Below, piece by piece: positions 1 to 10,901 of a stretch of 64,000 nt of DNA. The notes beneath the pieces were generated by a model, which saw only the letters and a list, made by a program, of their open reading frames with translations, ran no database searches and was not told where the DNA came from. This DNA comes from Rhizomys pruinosus. Lineage: Eukaryota; Chordata; Mammalia; Rodentia; Spalacidae. A program made the position numbers and the translations under genes. Position 1 is the stretch's first letter. Each line of letters begins with the position of its first letter. Where the stretch lies: contig VZQC01007982.1 in assembly GCA_009823505.1 (NCBI GenBank), positions 4,052,993 to 4,116,992 on the forward strand, given 5' to 3'.

Positions 1-693
1 GTCCATGTTTTACAACTTCTGAGTCTGAGCTAACTGTCTTTTCATCAACTTTTCTCCTGGCCTATCTGTGGGTTGTCATTATTTTCTTTATTTTTGTGCA
101 TATTTACTCTTTAAGATTTCTTAAATTTTCCCAGCAAAAGGAACGTTTCAGGGGTCAATTCTTGAGGTTGAAAATAGTGTGCCCGCGAGGATATTACGTT
201 CTGGTAGTTAGTCATGTTATTATTATTTTTATTTTTAAGGGAATGCTTCGCTCTATTGACATGTGTTGTGTCTTCTGACTTTTTAATGGTAACTGGTATG
301 AATCAACATCATTTTTTTTTCTGCTGATTTTTGGGTGTGTCGGGTGTTTTTAAAGGATTTTTTTCAGCTCATTAGTCTCCCTCTTCTGTCAGTCTAGCAA
401 AAAATCCAATGTTTTGTGTGGATTTTTTGTTCTGCTAGGGAAGGTATCATTCTCTGAAATTTTTGGCTAACTCTGGTGTAGCGAGGTGCAGCATTTTTTG
501 CTTTTCTTTAATTTGTCTGCGTAGCCCAAAGGGGCATTTCTCTTTCTCCTTTGTCCTAGTTCCCTCCTAGAAGCTGCATGTTTGAAAATCTGTCCCTTCC
601 AATTGTGCCTACCTTTAAATCTTTTCCTCTTAGTCAGTCTGCTTGGGTACTGTTTTAGTATTTTACGACCATGCGTGATTGTTTATTACGATT
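1..693. other. AT-rich intronic sequence, nothing recognised
   Basis: T-rich intron-like sequence upstream of the first B2 copy. The short open frames are not protein-like, and I see no repeat I can name. Confidence 0.6.
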
Positions 694-712
694 GATTTTA
701 TGATTATTTTAT

Positions 713-971
713 TTTTTTTTTTAAAACATTTTTAAATTTTTTATTTATTTTTGTATGTGTATGAGCTATACTGTCTGCATGTAGGTCTGTGCACCCGTGT
801 CCTGGCATGCCGCCAGAGCGGTCAGAAGGGTGTCTCGGTTCCCCTGGAACTGGAGTTCTCCTGGAATTGGAGTTACAGTCACGTTCTCAGCTGCCATGTG
901 GGTGCCTAGGAATCCCACCTCTGCCAGAGAGCAGTCGGCGCTCTTAACCGCTAGGGCCATCTCTCCCGCTC
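713..971 (-). mobile_element. B2 SINE, antisense, full length
   Basis: The poly(T)/tail side is on the left and the tRNA-derived head (complement of gctggagagatgg) on the right. It is flanked by a perfect 19-bp target duplication, gattttatgattattttat, at 694-712 and 972-990. It has the 17-bp internal duplication (ctggaactggag / ctggaattggag) of the long B2 form seen repeatedly here. The near-perfect flanks indicate a fairly recent insertion. Confidence 0.93.
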
Positions 972-1077
972 GATTTTATGATTATTTTATATCAACCTTA
1001 ATATTACTTAGTAATATTACTAATTCTTTTCCTCATAGTAATTTACCCTCCAGCTTTGCTAGTCACAGTGATTGTGT

Positions 1078-1170
1078 AGGACCTGGGAGATGGCCTAGCT
1101 GGTTAAGGTACTTGTAAGCCTGGTGTGTTAGAATTTGGTTCGGAATCCACATAAAAGTGTAAGGAGAGCA
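1078..1170 (+). mobile_element. Degenerate tRNA-type SINE head (B2/B4-like)
   Basis: Contains a recognisable 'gggagatggcctagctggttaag' type head followed by a decayed B box and 'ccacataaaa'. The rest is not recognisable. It could be a B4/RSINE or an old B2 fragment. Confidence 0.4.
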
Positions 1171-1299
1171 GATTGCATTTTTGTGTTCGTGGCCTGCCTT
1201 CTACCCTCTATCCCCCCATACATAGCTCTGGCAACTGTGGCTGAGTATGAGTGGTCACTTGCTTTGGTAAGGTGCCTTTATTATTTTATTTATTTTTTC

Positions 1300-1536
1300 T
1301 ATTTTTTTTTTAATTTTCAATTTTCTATGTGTCTATCATGTACTGTTTGCATGTCGGTTTTGTGCACTGTGTATGCAAATGCTGCGGAGCGTCAGAAAGA
1401 GGGTGTTGGATTTCCCCTGGAATTGGAGAGTTAAAGACGGTCTCCAGCTGCCATGTGGGTGCTGGGAATCGAACCCGGCGTCCCCTGCAAGAGCAGTCGA
1501 GGCGCTCTTAACCTCATAGGCCACTCTCCGCCCCGC
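1300..1536 (-). mobile_element. B2 SINE, antisense, short form
   Basis: T-rich tail, then complement of the B2 body (ccatgtgggtgctggg, gaacccggcgtcc, gcgctcttaacc) and head. It lacks the 17-bp internal duplication of the long form and carries several small indels. Confidence 0.88.
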
Positions 1537-2124
1537 TGTTCATTATTTTTAATTACAGTATTGGATTGGGGGAGGAAATTTCTGTTTTCAAGTTATCTAT
1601 CTGTGGGTTTCGTGTGACTTTGTTTATTCTTGCTGTCCTGTACAGTTTTTGAAGCAGTAACTGAGAGATGGAGTCCTAACATTCACTGCAGCATTTATTA
1701 TGCCACCTTAATTAAAACCAGCTTGACTCTTTAGCACCAGTTTAAGGCCAAGAATGGACCCCAAACTACTGAGAACCTGTTCCCTCAAAATTTCTTTTGG
1801 GAAAATGTGCTCCCAAGAAAGGGCTTAGCTATTTCTTATTTAAATTAGTATATACCAGCATGGTATGGGAAATGTTTCTTACAGAGAGACGTTTTTGCCC
1901 TCTGATGGGGGGCGGGGGTTCCAGACCTACACACCACACCACACACACCCACACACACACACACACAACCACACGTCACACTGAGCTAAGCATTGTTATA
2001 GTACTTTGATATGTAAAGCAATTTGTAATTGGGGCATAACATTTTGTTTATCTTGAGTTGGAGGGCAAGGGGCATCATGAGGAATTTAAGGTCTAATGCC
2101 CAGGTCACAAGAGGACATTACAAA
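1537..2124. other. Intronic sequence with a CA microsatellite
   Basis: Unique-looking sequence with a (CA)-rich tract at about 1928-1978. No coding or structured element was recognised. Confidence 0.55.
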
Positions 2125-2259
2125 ATGTCCGTTTTCGACACCCTCTTCTGACCTCCGCGGGCATTTGCACGACACGGGTGCACAAACTTGCATGCAGGCA
2201 GTACATTCCAACACATACGGAAAATAAAATTAAATAAAAATAAATTAAAATAAAAAAAT
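2125..2259 (+). mobile_element. B2 SINE 3' half, sense, 5'-truncated
   Basis: Begins within the B2 body (gacaccctcttctgacctcc), continues through cacgacacgggtgcac and the acatacggaaaataaaat tail, and ends in an A-rich run. The tRNA head is missing. Confidence 0.85.
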
Positions 2260-3894
2260 GTCGATTTTGTAAAAAGTATTAACACAGTCCACCATTGTAG
2301 CTCTGACCGTTCCCAAAGCTTGAAGTTTTCAAGGTACAAGCTTTGAGTATGTTTCTTCATTTTGAGTTTTGTTATCAAAGTATTTACTGTACACAATTCT
2401 GTGAAGTTGATAATAGCATCTCAACTTTACATGTGAAAAAGTAGAGATCCTGTAAGATTAAATGACTTGGGCAAGATCATACAACAAGAGAGTATAGAGA
2501 TGATAATCACAACTAAAAGTATGAGACTTTAAGCTCTTATTCCTTCTGCTACATCCTGCTGTCTACTCAAATAATTGAACTTAAAAAAATTAACAGTGAT
2601 TGCGACCTCATATGTTTTAGTCATTATCAATATAAACTGTCAGTTTAGTCATCTGTTCTTATCCCTCCCTTTAGCTTATATCCCAGGTCTATTTCAGTAG
2701 CATCCTTGAATGTTAATTCTGGACCTTCAAAGGGTCTTACTCAAAATGAGTTCATGTACATGAAGTTCTGTCCCATGGAAAAATTACTCAAAAGATCCTA
2801 GTTTTGTTTGTTGGTTTTGTCTTCTTACCCTTCCTTTCCCCAAGTCAAACTTACCATCTTTCCTTCTTAGCCCACATTTACTATGTAAGGACTAGTACAC
2901 ACTCAGTGCTTTCAAAACTCTCTACAGTGCTGGTCCTCTTCTGCGAATTGATATCCTTGTTCTGCTACTACTACCACATAGTCCTTAAAACCTGAGGGCC
3001 TGGGAAAAACTATTCAGTGGAAATCATAGCTCTAGGTAGCAGTTGACAACGGCTTTTGTAGGCCTCTTTTCTGGTACAGGGTGTTATATTGTCTGTAGGT
3101 TTCTTTAAAGTAATTTAATCTGCACCTTAGGGGTGCTTAGTTAACATTTTTGAAGTACCTTAATCAGTAATCTACACTCCTGGGGTAGTTAGTTAACATT
3201 TGAAAGACCCTAATCAAGATTCTATACTCCAGAGGCTACCAGTGCATCAGACACTGCTTTCAGTCTGTACCACCACTGGGTGCATTAATTAGAATAAAAA
3301 AAAGTCAGAAGTGATTTTCCACTGGTGAAATGAGTGGTATTTTAGATGTGTAGTTGACCAAGAATTTCCACAGAGACAAGAATGGGTAGTGAGGCTTTGG
3401 TGAAGTCAGTAGTATTCTAGTTGTCCAAGAGGAAGCTTGCTTTGGTCTTGGGCATCCAGTCCCCTGTGTTGAATGGATTTTTCTGGCCAGGGGAGCACAA
3501 TTAAGTATCTGTTACCATAGATGGATGGGCCAAACCCAGCCCTCTTCTGTCTTTCTCTTCACCCAGAGCTCACTGGATCCATTCTGGCTATACCCACTGT
3601 TCGTATTTCTTGTCTTAAGCAATGTTACTCTCCATTCTGAGGCACACTATTTCTTTTTCATTTCATGGATTATTTTATGTTAATTATGTTATAAGCAAAA
3701 TTGGACATACTGAGGATTGTGATATTTAATTGATATTTGAAGCTACAAAATTACTTTTGATGGTAATTTTTTTTTATTGTCTTCAGAACAATGTCAGTAT
3801 TCTGAGGCCAGGTTCCCATCTGTGGTAAAGATTGTAGGTAGGTAATTTGTTTGATACTTTATTGGTCTAATGCGGGCCTGACCATTTTTTTCTT
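2260..3894. other. Unique intronic sequence
   Basis: No recognised interspersed repeat. A diverged tandem duplication lies at about 3116-3230: two copies of roughly 55-60 bp sharing ttagttaacattt, cctaatca and ctccngggg-type segments. Confidence 0.5.
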
Positions 3895-4955
3895 AATTTT
3901 TTTTATTGAACTTTTTCTCATTTCATACATTTAAAAAATTTTTTTTATTTAATTTTTTTATTTATTTCTGTATGTGTATGAATGTACTGTCTGCATCAGG
4001 TTTGTGTCATCCAACCGTGTTGTGGCCAATGCCGTGAGAGGTCAGAAGAGGGTCCAGATTCCCCTGGAACTGGAGGTTATCCTGGAATTGGAGGTGTTTT
4101 CAGATGGTTTTCGGCCCCATGTCTGGTTGCTGGGGATCGAACCTGGGTCTCTGCAAGAGCGTCGGCGCTCTTATAACTTGCTAGGCCATCTCTCCAGCCC
4201 CCTCATTCATACATTTTTAATCTAACAAATTTTAAAACCATTTTCCTTTCCATGCCCCCAAGCACCGCCAGAGCTCATGGGATTGCCATACATGTTGATC
4301 CTATCGCATTTTTTTCTCAGTTTTTTTTTTTTTTTTTTAAGTTTTTTATGCAAAGTTTAACTGTTTTGGGCGCTTACGTTAGTAATCTTTGTTCATCCGA
4401 CCGTCTTTTATTTCTGTTCTTGTTCTTTTAATACTATCTTTCAAAACCATGCAATATATCGTGTCACATACTAAAATTATGACCTTGAAAATAAAGCTTA
4501 GGATAATTCCAAATAATGTTAGGGGATTGACATTTTGACATTAGGGTTGATATGACAGGTAAAAAAAAAATACTTCGCATTCTTATTTTACATGCAAGTT
4601 GATGAGTAACATTCTGCATTATATTTACAAAGAGAAGAAGTAAAGAAAAAGAAAAGAAAGAAAGAATTATTCAGTTTGCCTTACAAATAGAGATTTGATG
4701 CTAGGATCCACAAATGAGATGTTTTTCTGGGACTTTGTTACTTCATTAGCATAATGGCTTCTAGTTCTATTTACCTGCAAAGTTCATGATGTCCTCTTTC
4801 TTTACCACTGCATAGAATTCCATTGTGTAGATATACCACATTTTCTCTCTCCACTCCTCTGTTTTAGGGAAACTTGGGTTGGTTCCAGCACTTTGTTATT
4901 GTGAAGAGAGCTGCAATAAACATACATGTGCATGTACTTCTGCAATAGGACATAG
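3895..4955 (-). mobile_element. L1 3' end, antisense (3' UTR plus end of ORF2), split by a B2
   Basis: On the minus strand this reads as the end of L1 ORF2 (4700-4955, matching the + strand L1 at 13230-13430: complement of tgtttattgtagctctcttc and aaccaacccaagt), then 3' UTR, then the terminal tail near 3895 (complement of atttcatacattt). A B2 has inserted in the 3' UTR, duplicating ctcatttcatacattt. It is a dead fragment with no usable reading frame. Confidence 0.75.
3928..4201 (-). mobile_element. B2 SINE, antisense, inside the L1 3' UTR
   Basis: T-rich tail, 'ctgtatgtgtatgaatgtact', B2 body and 'ccatctctccagcccc' head. Flanking copies of ctcattncatacattt mark the target duplication. It has several indels relative to other copies in the window. 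Confidence 0.88.
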
Positions 4956-5012
4956 ACACATGGTCAGCACAACACCAGCGTGCCCCCAGGTGAGGCGCAC
5001 CTGCTGGGGTGC
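4956..5012. other. Short segment before the LTR element, echoed at 7049
   Basis: The 32 bp starting at 4948 (gacatagacacatggtcagc) recur with changes at 7050 (gacatagacacatggccagc). Removing the LTR insertion leaves about 150 bp between the two, so they may be tandem units of an old element, perhaps L1 5' UTR monomers. This is inference. Confidence 0.35.
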
Positions 5013-5389
5013 TGTGCCTGGAAGCTTTTGGTGTCAACTTGACCACCTGGGTTGAGGGAGCCTCGTGGGGGAATTGGCTCCATTGGATGGGCCTGTGGCC
5101 ACATCTGTGGTGTATTTGTCTTGATTTGAGCAGAGGTGACAGTATAAGAAGGCAGGCTGGGATGAGCCAGAGGACCAAGCAGGAGAGAGCAAGCCAGTGA
5201 ACAGCCTTCCTGCCCATGGCCTGTGCTTTCAGCCTCCGCTCCAAGTTCCTGCCCTGAGTTCCTTGTCTTGGGCTTCCCTAAGTGATGAATGTGAACCAGG
5301 AGAAATGTAAGCTGAATAAACCCTTTAATCCCTCCCCAAGTTGGTGTAGATGTGTTTTTTCACAGCATTGAAGAAGCAAACTACAAACA
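5013..5389 (+). repeat. 5' LTR of the ERVL-type element
   Basis: Shares with the LTR at 6583 the segments gtgtcaacttga, ggaattggctccatt, cctgtggccac, a TATA-like agtataagaaggcagg, and ctgaataaaccc (AATAAA) near the end. The two LTRs differ by numerous substitutions and indels, so the insertion is not recent. Confidence 0.82.
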
Positions 5390-5393
5390 GAAA

Positions 5394-5413
5394 TGGTACC
5401 AAGACGAGTGGGG
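5394..5413 (+). promoter_or_regulatory. Putative primer-binding site (tRNA-Leu type)
   Basis: tggtaccaagacgagtgggg, four bases after the LTR end, resembles the complement of the tRNA-Leu(UAA) 3' terminus with a two-base insertion. Leu primers are typical of ERVL-class elements. The tRNA comparison is from memory. Confidence 0.65.
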
Positions 5414-6582
5414 TATTGCTGTGACAGACATCGACTTGTTGTTTTTGGGAAGGATTGTGGAGGCATTTTGGAACTTGGGCTGGGAAGATCATTTGAATGC
5501 CTAAAGATTGTTTGCTGTTGGCAGCTTGGAGCAGTTTTTGCTGAAGGAGTTGTTTAGAAGATGGAGGCCTGCTTGTGGAAGTTTAGTTTCAAAATGGAAG
5601 CAGAGATCATCAGGACTGATTAATCTCTGGGTCTGGTCAGCTTGGGCTGTGGAGAATCAGCTGTATGTAACAAGGAGTGACCAGAACCTGAAGTGAAACT
5701 TTTGTGGTACTGGGGGCAATTGATTGCTGGTTAGCTGGGGCTGGAAAAATCACTGTACAGTAACAAGAGACCAGCATCACTGAGGTGAATCTTCTGGGGA
5801 GAATATCTTCAAGGTCAGCACACAGAAGCTGTGACCCAGAACAGGGCCTGAGCCTCCATCTCGAGCCAGAAGCCGGACTTGGTAACGTTGTAAGAGTCTC
5901 CTATATGGTTCCGGTGTTGAAACTTGAGGGGTCACAGAGAGCAGCCGAGGCTTGGCACTGTTGAGAGGTCAGGAAAGACCATTGGTGGGAGTGCACCTCG
6001 GTTGCTTTGAAGACCCAGGATTGCAGGGGTCATGGAGAGAAGCTGAGGCTTTGCACACGGAGAGGTCAGAAGAGACCATTGGTGAAGGTGCTGCTCAGTT
6101 TCAAGTAGCGACCCCAGCTTTTGGAGATGCCAGTTACCCTGGGACGACCACCAAGGGCAGTGGTAGGTGTAGAATGGAGTCGGGCTGGGCCTGCGAGATG
6201 AGGTGTGCCACGGACGGCAGAGTTTGAGAGGGGGAGCTGCCGAAGACCCTTTGGAGCCCAAAAGATCGTGAGTGAATCCCAGGTGTCCAGCCTGAGCTAC
6301 TTGCTGGGACTTAGGTTTTGTTTGAAAGTGCCTGATTCTTCCCTTTGAAATACAGGACAGTACTTGTTTTTGGATTTTTTTTTTACAGCCGATTTTTTTT
6401 TTTTTTAGATTTTTGACTTGATCTTTTAAGTGTTTGGAATTTTTAGGACTGTGGGCTTTAAGGATGTACTCGTCTTAGGTTCGTGCATAGTATGTTAACT
6501 ATCCTACTCTTGGGGATAAGAACTGGAAAAGTGGTGGTTTGTGATGTGTTTTGTGTGTTAACTTGACAAGCAAGGGGTCAAT
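5414..6582 (+). mobile_element. Interior of the ERVL-type element, non-coding
   Basis: About 1.2 kb between primer site and 3' LTR. It contains two partly similar stretches around 5930-6110 (gagctg/gagaggtcag plus gaccattggtg) suggesting an internal repeat. No gag, protease or polymerase motif is seen in any frame. The purine-rich acaagcaaggggtcaa immediately before 6583 may be the polypurine tract. Confidence 0.6.
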
Positions 6583-6955
6583 TGTGCTGGATAGTTGTGT
6601 CAACTTGGACACACCTGGGTTTTGAGGGAGCCTCAGTTTGGGGAATTGGCTCCATTTGGATTGGCCTGTGGCCACAATCTGTGGTGTATTGTCTTGATTG
6701 TTGAGCAGTGACAGTATAAGAAGGCAGGCTGGCATGAGCCAGAGATGGGCAGCCAGGAGAGAGCAAGCCAGGAACAGCATTCCTCCATGACATGTGCTTC
6801 AGCTCCTTGCCTCCAGGGTTCTTGCCCTGAGTTCTGTCTTGGGTTCCCTAAGTGCATGAACTGTGACCCAGGAGATGTAAAGCTGAATAAACCCTTTCCT
6901 CCCCAAGTTGGTGTCAGAGTGTTTTGTCACAGCAATGGAAAGACAAACTAGGACA
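6583..6955 (+). repeat. 3' LTR of the ERVL-type element
   Basis: Begins tgtgctggatag and ends aaactaggaca. It contains a TATA-like tataagaaggcagg (about 6714) and gaataaacccttt (about 6884). The ggtgc target duplication follows immediately. Confidence 0.82.
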
Positions 6956-6960
6956 GGTGC

Positions 6961-7213
6961 TTTGTGTGCAAACCCCCCCCCCTTGCCCATGGAGACTTGG
7001 TATCACCCAGAAACCTTCCACCTTCAGGTTTCAGCACATGGCATGTGCAGACATAGACACATGGCCAGCAGGCCAACAGGTAGCAACATTCCTCCTGCCC
7101 CCCCCAAACTGGTGGAGCTGTTGTGCAGAGGATCTAACAGGCACAGTGTTAGTGATTCTAGTCTGCACAGCCAACATTGAGGCACCAGAATCCAATAAAA
7201 GAAAGAAACAAAT
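6961..7213. other. Segment between the LTR element and the lone LTR
   Basis: Contains two poly(C) runs and the gacatagacacatgg motif shared with 4950. It ends in ccaataaaagaaagaaacaaat. It may be remnant 5' sequence of the downstream L1 or an unrelated old repeat. There is no coding potential. Confidence 0.4.
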
Positions 7214-7613
7214 TGTGCTGGATAGCTTTAGTGTCAACTTGACACACTTGAGTTGAGGGAGCCTCAATTGGGGAATTGGCTCCATTGGATGGGCCTGTGG
7301 CCATCTGTGGAGTATTGTCTTGATTGTTGAGCAATGTGGGAGTGCCCAGCCGCTATGGGTGGTGCCGCCCTGGGCAGGTTGTTGTGTACCCTATAAGAGG
7401 GCAGTCTGGGCATGGGCCAGGGGAGCAAGCCAGTGGGCAGCATTCCTCCCTGGCCTGTGCTTCAGCTCCTGCCTCCAGGTTCCTGCCCTGAGTTCCAGCC
7501 TTGGGCTCCCTGAGTGATGACCCAGGAGATGTAAGCTGAATAAACCCTTTCCTCCCCAAGTTGGTGTGGGTCAGAGTGTTTTGTCACGGCAATGGAAGAG
7601 AAACTAGAATACA
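7214..7613 (+). repeat. Lone LTR of the same family, abutting L1 ORF1
   Basis: About 400 bp, beginning tgtgctggatagc. It aligns with the LTRs at 5013 and 6583 and has extra sequence in the middle (gtgggagtgcccagcc ... ctataagagggcag) that looks like a fuller version of the family. It ends about aaactagaataca, directly followed by the A-rich start of the L1. No clear 5-bp duplication is seen (caaat against aaaaa), so how it came to sit here is uncertain. Confidence 0.75.
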
Positions 7614-7614
7614 A

Positions 7615-8731
7615 AAAAAAAAAAACAAAAAAACAAAAAAAAACAAATCCACATGCCAAAGACACAAAGAAAAAAACAACATGGGAAAAGCTCATAATAA
7701 ATCCACACCGAACTCTACCAACCCTACGGAAGATTCCTACAATGAGATTTCACTGGAAGGAAGCCAAGACATGGACCTTAGAAGAACAATTGTAGACATA
7801 TTCAAAGAAATCAAAGAATATAAAGAACAAATTGGAGAACTAAGGGGAGAGAAGGAAAAACTCAAGAAGGACCTAGGGGGAGAGAATGACAAATGGAAGG
7901 AACTAAAGGGAGAAAATGACAAACTCTGGAAGGAAGTGGAAATGCTGAAAAGATCCCAGGCTGAAATGAAAAAATAAACTGACCAACAAAGCGAGGAGCT
8001 ACAAGATGAGAATGACAGTCTCCAGAAGGAAGTGGAAATACTAAAGAAATCACAAGATGAAAAGAAAAATAAAATTGAACATCCAATCAACAGAAAAGGA
8101 TGGGAAAAAAACCTCAGAAGCAGAATGGAAGAAGGAAAAAAGAATATCAGACCTGCAGGATAACACAGAGCAACTAGAATGCTCAAGTAAAGATTATGAA
8201 AAAAAAAAAAACAAACCCATGAGTGGGGTAAAAAATCAGGAAACATGGGGCACTATGAAAAGACCAACCTTCCACATCATAGGGACAGAGGAAGGAGAAG
8301 AATCCCAAGACAATACTATTGATCAGATCTTCAACAGGATAATAGAAGAAAATTTCCCCAAACTGAAAAAAGACAAACCCATACAAATACAAGAAGCACA
8401 TAGAACACCAAATAGACAAGACCAGAAAAGAAATTCCCCACACCATATAACAGTTAAAATGCTAGATGCTCAAAACAAATACAAAATACTGAAAGCTACA
8501 AGAGAAAAACAACAAGTTACATATAAGGAGAAACCCATCAGAATCACAGCTGACTTTTCAGTGCAAACTATGAAAGCCACGAGAACGTGGACCAAAGTGT
8601 TAAATGACTTTAAATGTCAACCCAGACTACTATACCCAGTAAAAATGTCAATTATAGTTGAAGGAGAAAGAAAAATCTTTCATGACATAAACAAGATGAA
8701 AGAATATGTGTCTAATAAACCAATACTTTAG
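7615..8731 (+). pseudogene. L1 ORF1p (RNA-binding protein), broken
   Basis: ORF1p is the trimeric nucleic-acid chaperone of L1 particles. Here a Lys-rich N-terminus (about 7615-7700) leads into a long charged coiled coil, then an in-frame stop at 7975-7977 and a +1 shift. The protein resumes in another frame from about 8057 to the stop at 8731. The second part holds the RRM-like region (RPTFHIIG near 8266) and C-terminal domain (PHHITVKM near 8438, LLYPVKMS near 8630). The coiled coil contains repeated blocks of the type GENDK-W/L-K-E-L/V, a sign of internal duplication. An intact rodent ORF1p is about 350-380 residues; this copy would be similar if joined, but it is not translatable as one chain. 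Confidence 0.85.
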
Positions 8732-9837
8732 AAAATACTTGAGGTAAACCAAACAACAGAGCAACTATCCCTAAGCAATTAAAGAGAAAAATCAACAAAA
8801 GCATAGCAGAGTAAATACAAACCTAGACCAAGAATTCAAAGAAAGAATAAGTAGAAAGGAAGCCACACATATCTCTCAATAATATCCTTAGATATTAATG
8901 ATCTAAACTCCCCAATCAAAAGACATAGATTGGGAGAATGGATTAGGAAACAGAATCCTTCTATAGGCTGTCTACAAGAGAGCCATCTCACCCTCAAGGA
9001 CAGATCCCACCTTAGAGTGAAAGGATGGAAAAAATATTCCAAGCAAATGGTATCAAGAAGCAAGCAGGAGTGGCTATTCTAATAGACAAAATAGACCTCA
9101 GAGTAAAATTAATCAGAAGAGACAAAGAAGGCCATTACATCCTTATCAAAGGAAGAATTAACCATGAAGACTTCACAATCCTAAATGTTTATGCACCAAA
9201 CTCTGGTGCACCTAACTTTATAAACACTACTCTGCAGGGCCTCAAGACACAGATTAATCACAGCACACTAATAGTGGGGGACTTCAGTTCCCCACTGAGC
9301 CCCTTGGATACATAAACAGGACAAAAAATAAAAAAAGACATCAGAAATGAACAGTACAATACACCAAATGGACCTCACAGTTGTCTACAGAATATTCCAC
9401 CCAAACACCAGAGAATATACTTTCTACTCAGCACCTCACAGAACATTCTCCAAAATCGACCACATACTAGGACACAAAAGAAATCTCAACAAATACAAAA
9501 GGATAGAAATTATTCCATGTATTCTATCATACCACAGTGCAAAAAAGCTCAAAATGAACACCAGAATAAGCTCTACTAGCTACAGATGGAGACATCTACT
9601 AGATGGAGACTAAACAACACAATCCTGAATAATGAATGGGTCAGGGAAGAAATAAAGAGTGAAATAAAAGTATTCATGGAACTGATTGAAAAAGACAATA
9701 CAACACAACAAAACCTATGGGATACTTTAAAAGCAGTCTCAAGAGGGAAATTTATAGCCCTAAGTGCCTACATCCAAAAAACCAGAAAGGGAACAAATAA
9801 TTCACCTAACACTGCAGCTAAAAACACCTGAGAAACA

Positions 9838-10008
9838 CGCCGGGTGTGGTGGCGCACGCCTTTAATCCTAGCACTCAGGAGGCACAGGCAGGCGAATCTT
9901 TGTGAGTTCAAGGCCAGCCTGGTCTATAGAGTGAGTTCCAGGACAGCTGGGACTACAGGGAGACCCTGTCTCGAAAAGACCAAAAACAAAAAACAAAACA
10001 AAAAAAAC
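9838..10008 (+). mobile_element. B1 SINE, sense, in L1 ORF2
   Basis: Starts cgccgggtgtggtggcgcac and runs through tttaatcctagcactcagg, ggccagcctggtctat and gagaccctgtctcgaaaag to an A-rich tail. Flanked by the 11-bp duplication cctgagaaaca at 9827-9837 and 10009-10019. Confidence 0.95.
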
Positions 10009-10470
10009 CCTGAGAAACAACAAATGAACCCAAAATCAGAGCAGAAATCAATGAAATAGAAACAACGAAAACAATACAAAGAATCAATGAATCCAAAAGC
10101 TGATTCTTTGAAAAGATAAACAAGATAGACAGAACTCTAGCCCAGTTAACCAAAAGAAAAAAAGCAACTCCAAATCAGTAGAATTCATGATGAAAGGGAA
10201 ACATCACAACAGACAAAGAAAAGATCCAGTCATAGGAGAATACTTCAAAAACCTATACACTACTAAATTTGAAAACCTAACAGAAAAGGATGAATGTCTG
10301 AAATTTTGTGAGCCAACAAAGCTTAACCAAGAAGAGATTGACAGTTTAAACAGACCTATAATATTTGAGGAAATTGAGGATATAATAAAAAACCTCCCAC
10401 CTAAAAAAAACCCGGGGCCCAGATGGTTTCAGAGCAGAATTCTATAAAATATTTAAGAAGGTCTTATATC

Positions 10471-10692
10471 GGGCTGGAGAGATGGCCTAGCAGTTAAGAG
10501 TGCTGACTGCTCTTGCAGAGGACCTGGGTTTGATCTCCAGCACCCACATGGCGGCTGAGAACAGTCTTTAACTCAAGTTCCAGGGGAATCTGACACCCTC
10601 TTCTGACCTCCTCAGCATTGCATGACACGGGTGCACAAACCTGCATGCAGACAGTACATTCATACACATAAAAAAATAAAAAAAATTAAAAA
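10471..10692 (+). mobile_element. B2 SINE, sense, short form, in L1 ORF2
   Basis: Starts gggctggagagatggcc with a full body and A-rich tail. The flanking duplication aaggtcttata lies at 10458-10468 and 10693-10703. It lacks the 17-bp internal duplication. Confidence 0.94.
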
Positions 10693-10901
10693 AAGGTCTT
10701 ATAACCATTACTACTCAAACTCTTCAGAAGGATACAAACAGAGGGAATTCTCCCAAATTCCTTCTATGAAGTCAGCATCACTCTAATACCCAAACTAGGC
10801 AAAGATATAACCAAAAAAGAAAACTATAGACCCATCTAAAAAAATTCTCAACAGAATACTTACAAATTGCAGACAGACACACGTCAAAAAGATCATCCAT
10901 C

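Larger units (their letters stand above)
5013..6955 (+). mobile_element. Short non-autonomous ERVL-type LTR retrotransposon
   Basis: Two related direct repeats of about 375 bp flank a 1.2-kb interior. The element begins TGTG and ends ACA, and is bounded by a perfect 5-bp duplication, ggtgc, at 5008-5012 and 6956-6960, the size typical of class III (ERVL/MaLR) insertions. A primer-binding site resembling the complement of the tRNA-Leu(UAA) 3' end follows the left LTR. The interior has no open frame above about 110 codons and no recognisable gag or pol, so it would have relied on proteins in trans. It inserted into sequence upstream of the 7.6-14.0 kb L1. The orientation is set by the primer site and by AATAAA-like signals in the LTRs. 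Confidence 0.82.

Noticed and set aside
7737..8246. 169-codon minus-strand hydrophobic frame
   Set aside because: It is the complement of the Lys/Glu-rich L1 ORF1 coiled coil.
10471..10600. tRNA genes suggested by A- and B-box-like motifs in B2 heads
   Set aside because: These are tRNA-derived SINE heads; no cloverleaf with an acceptor stem is maintained.
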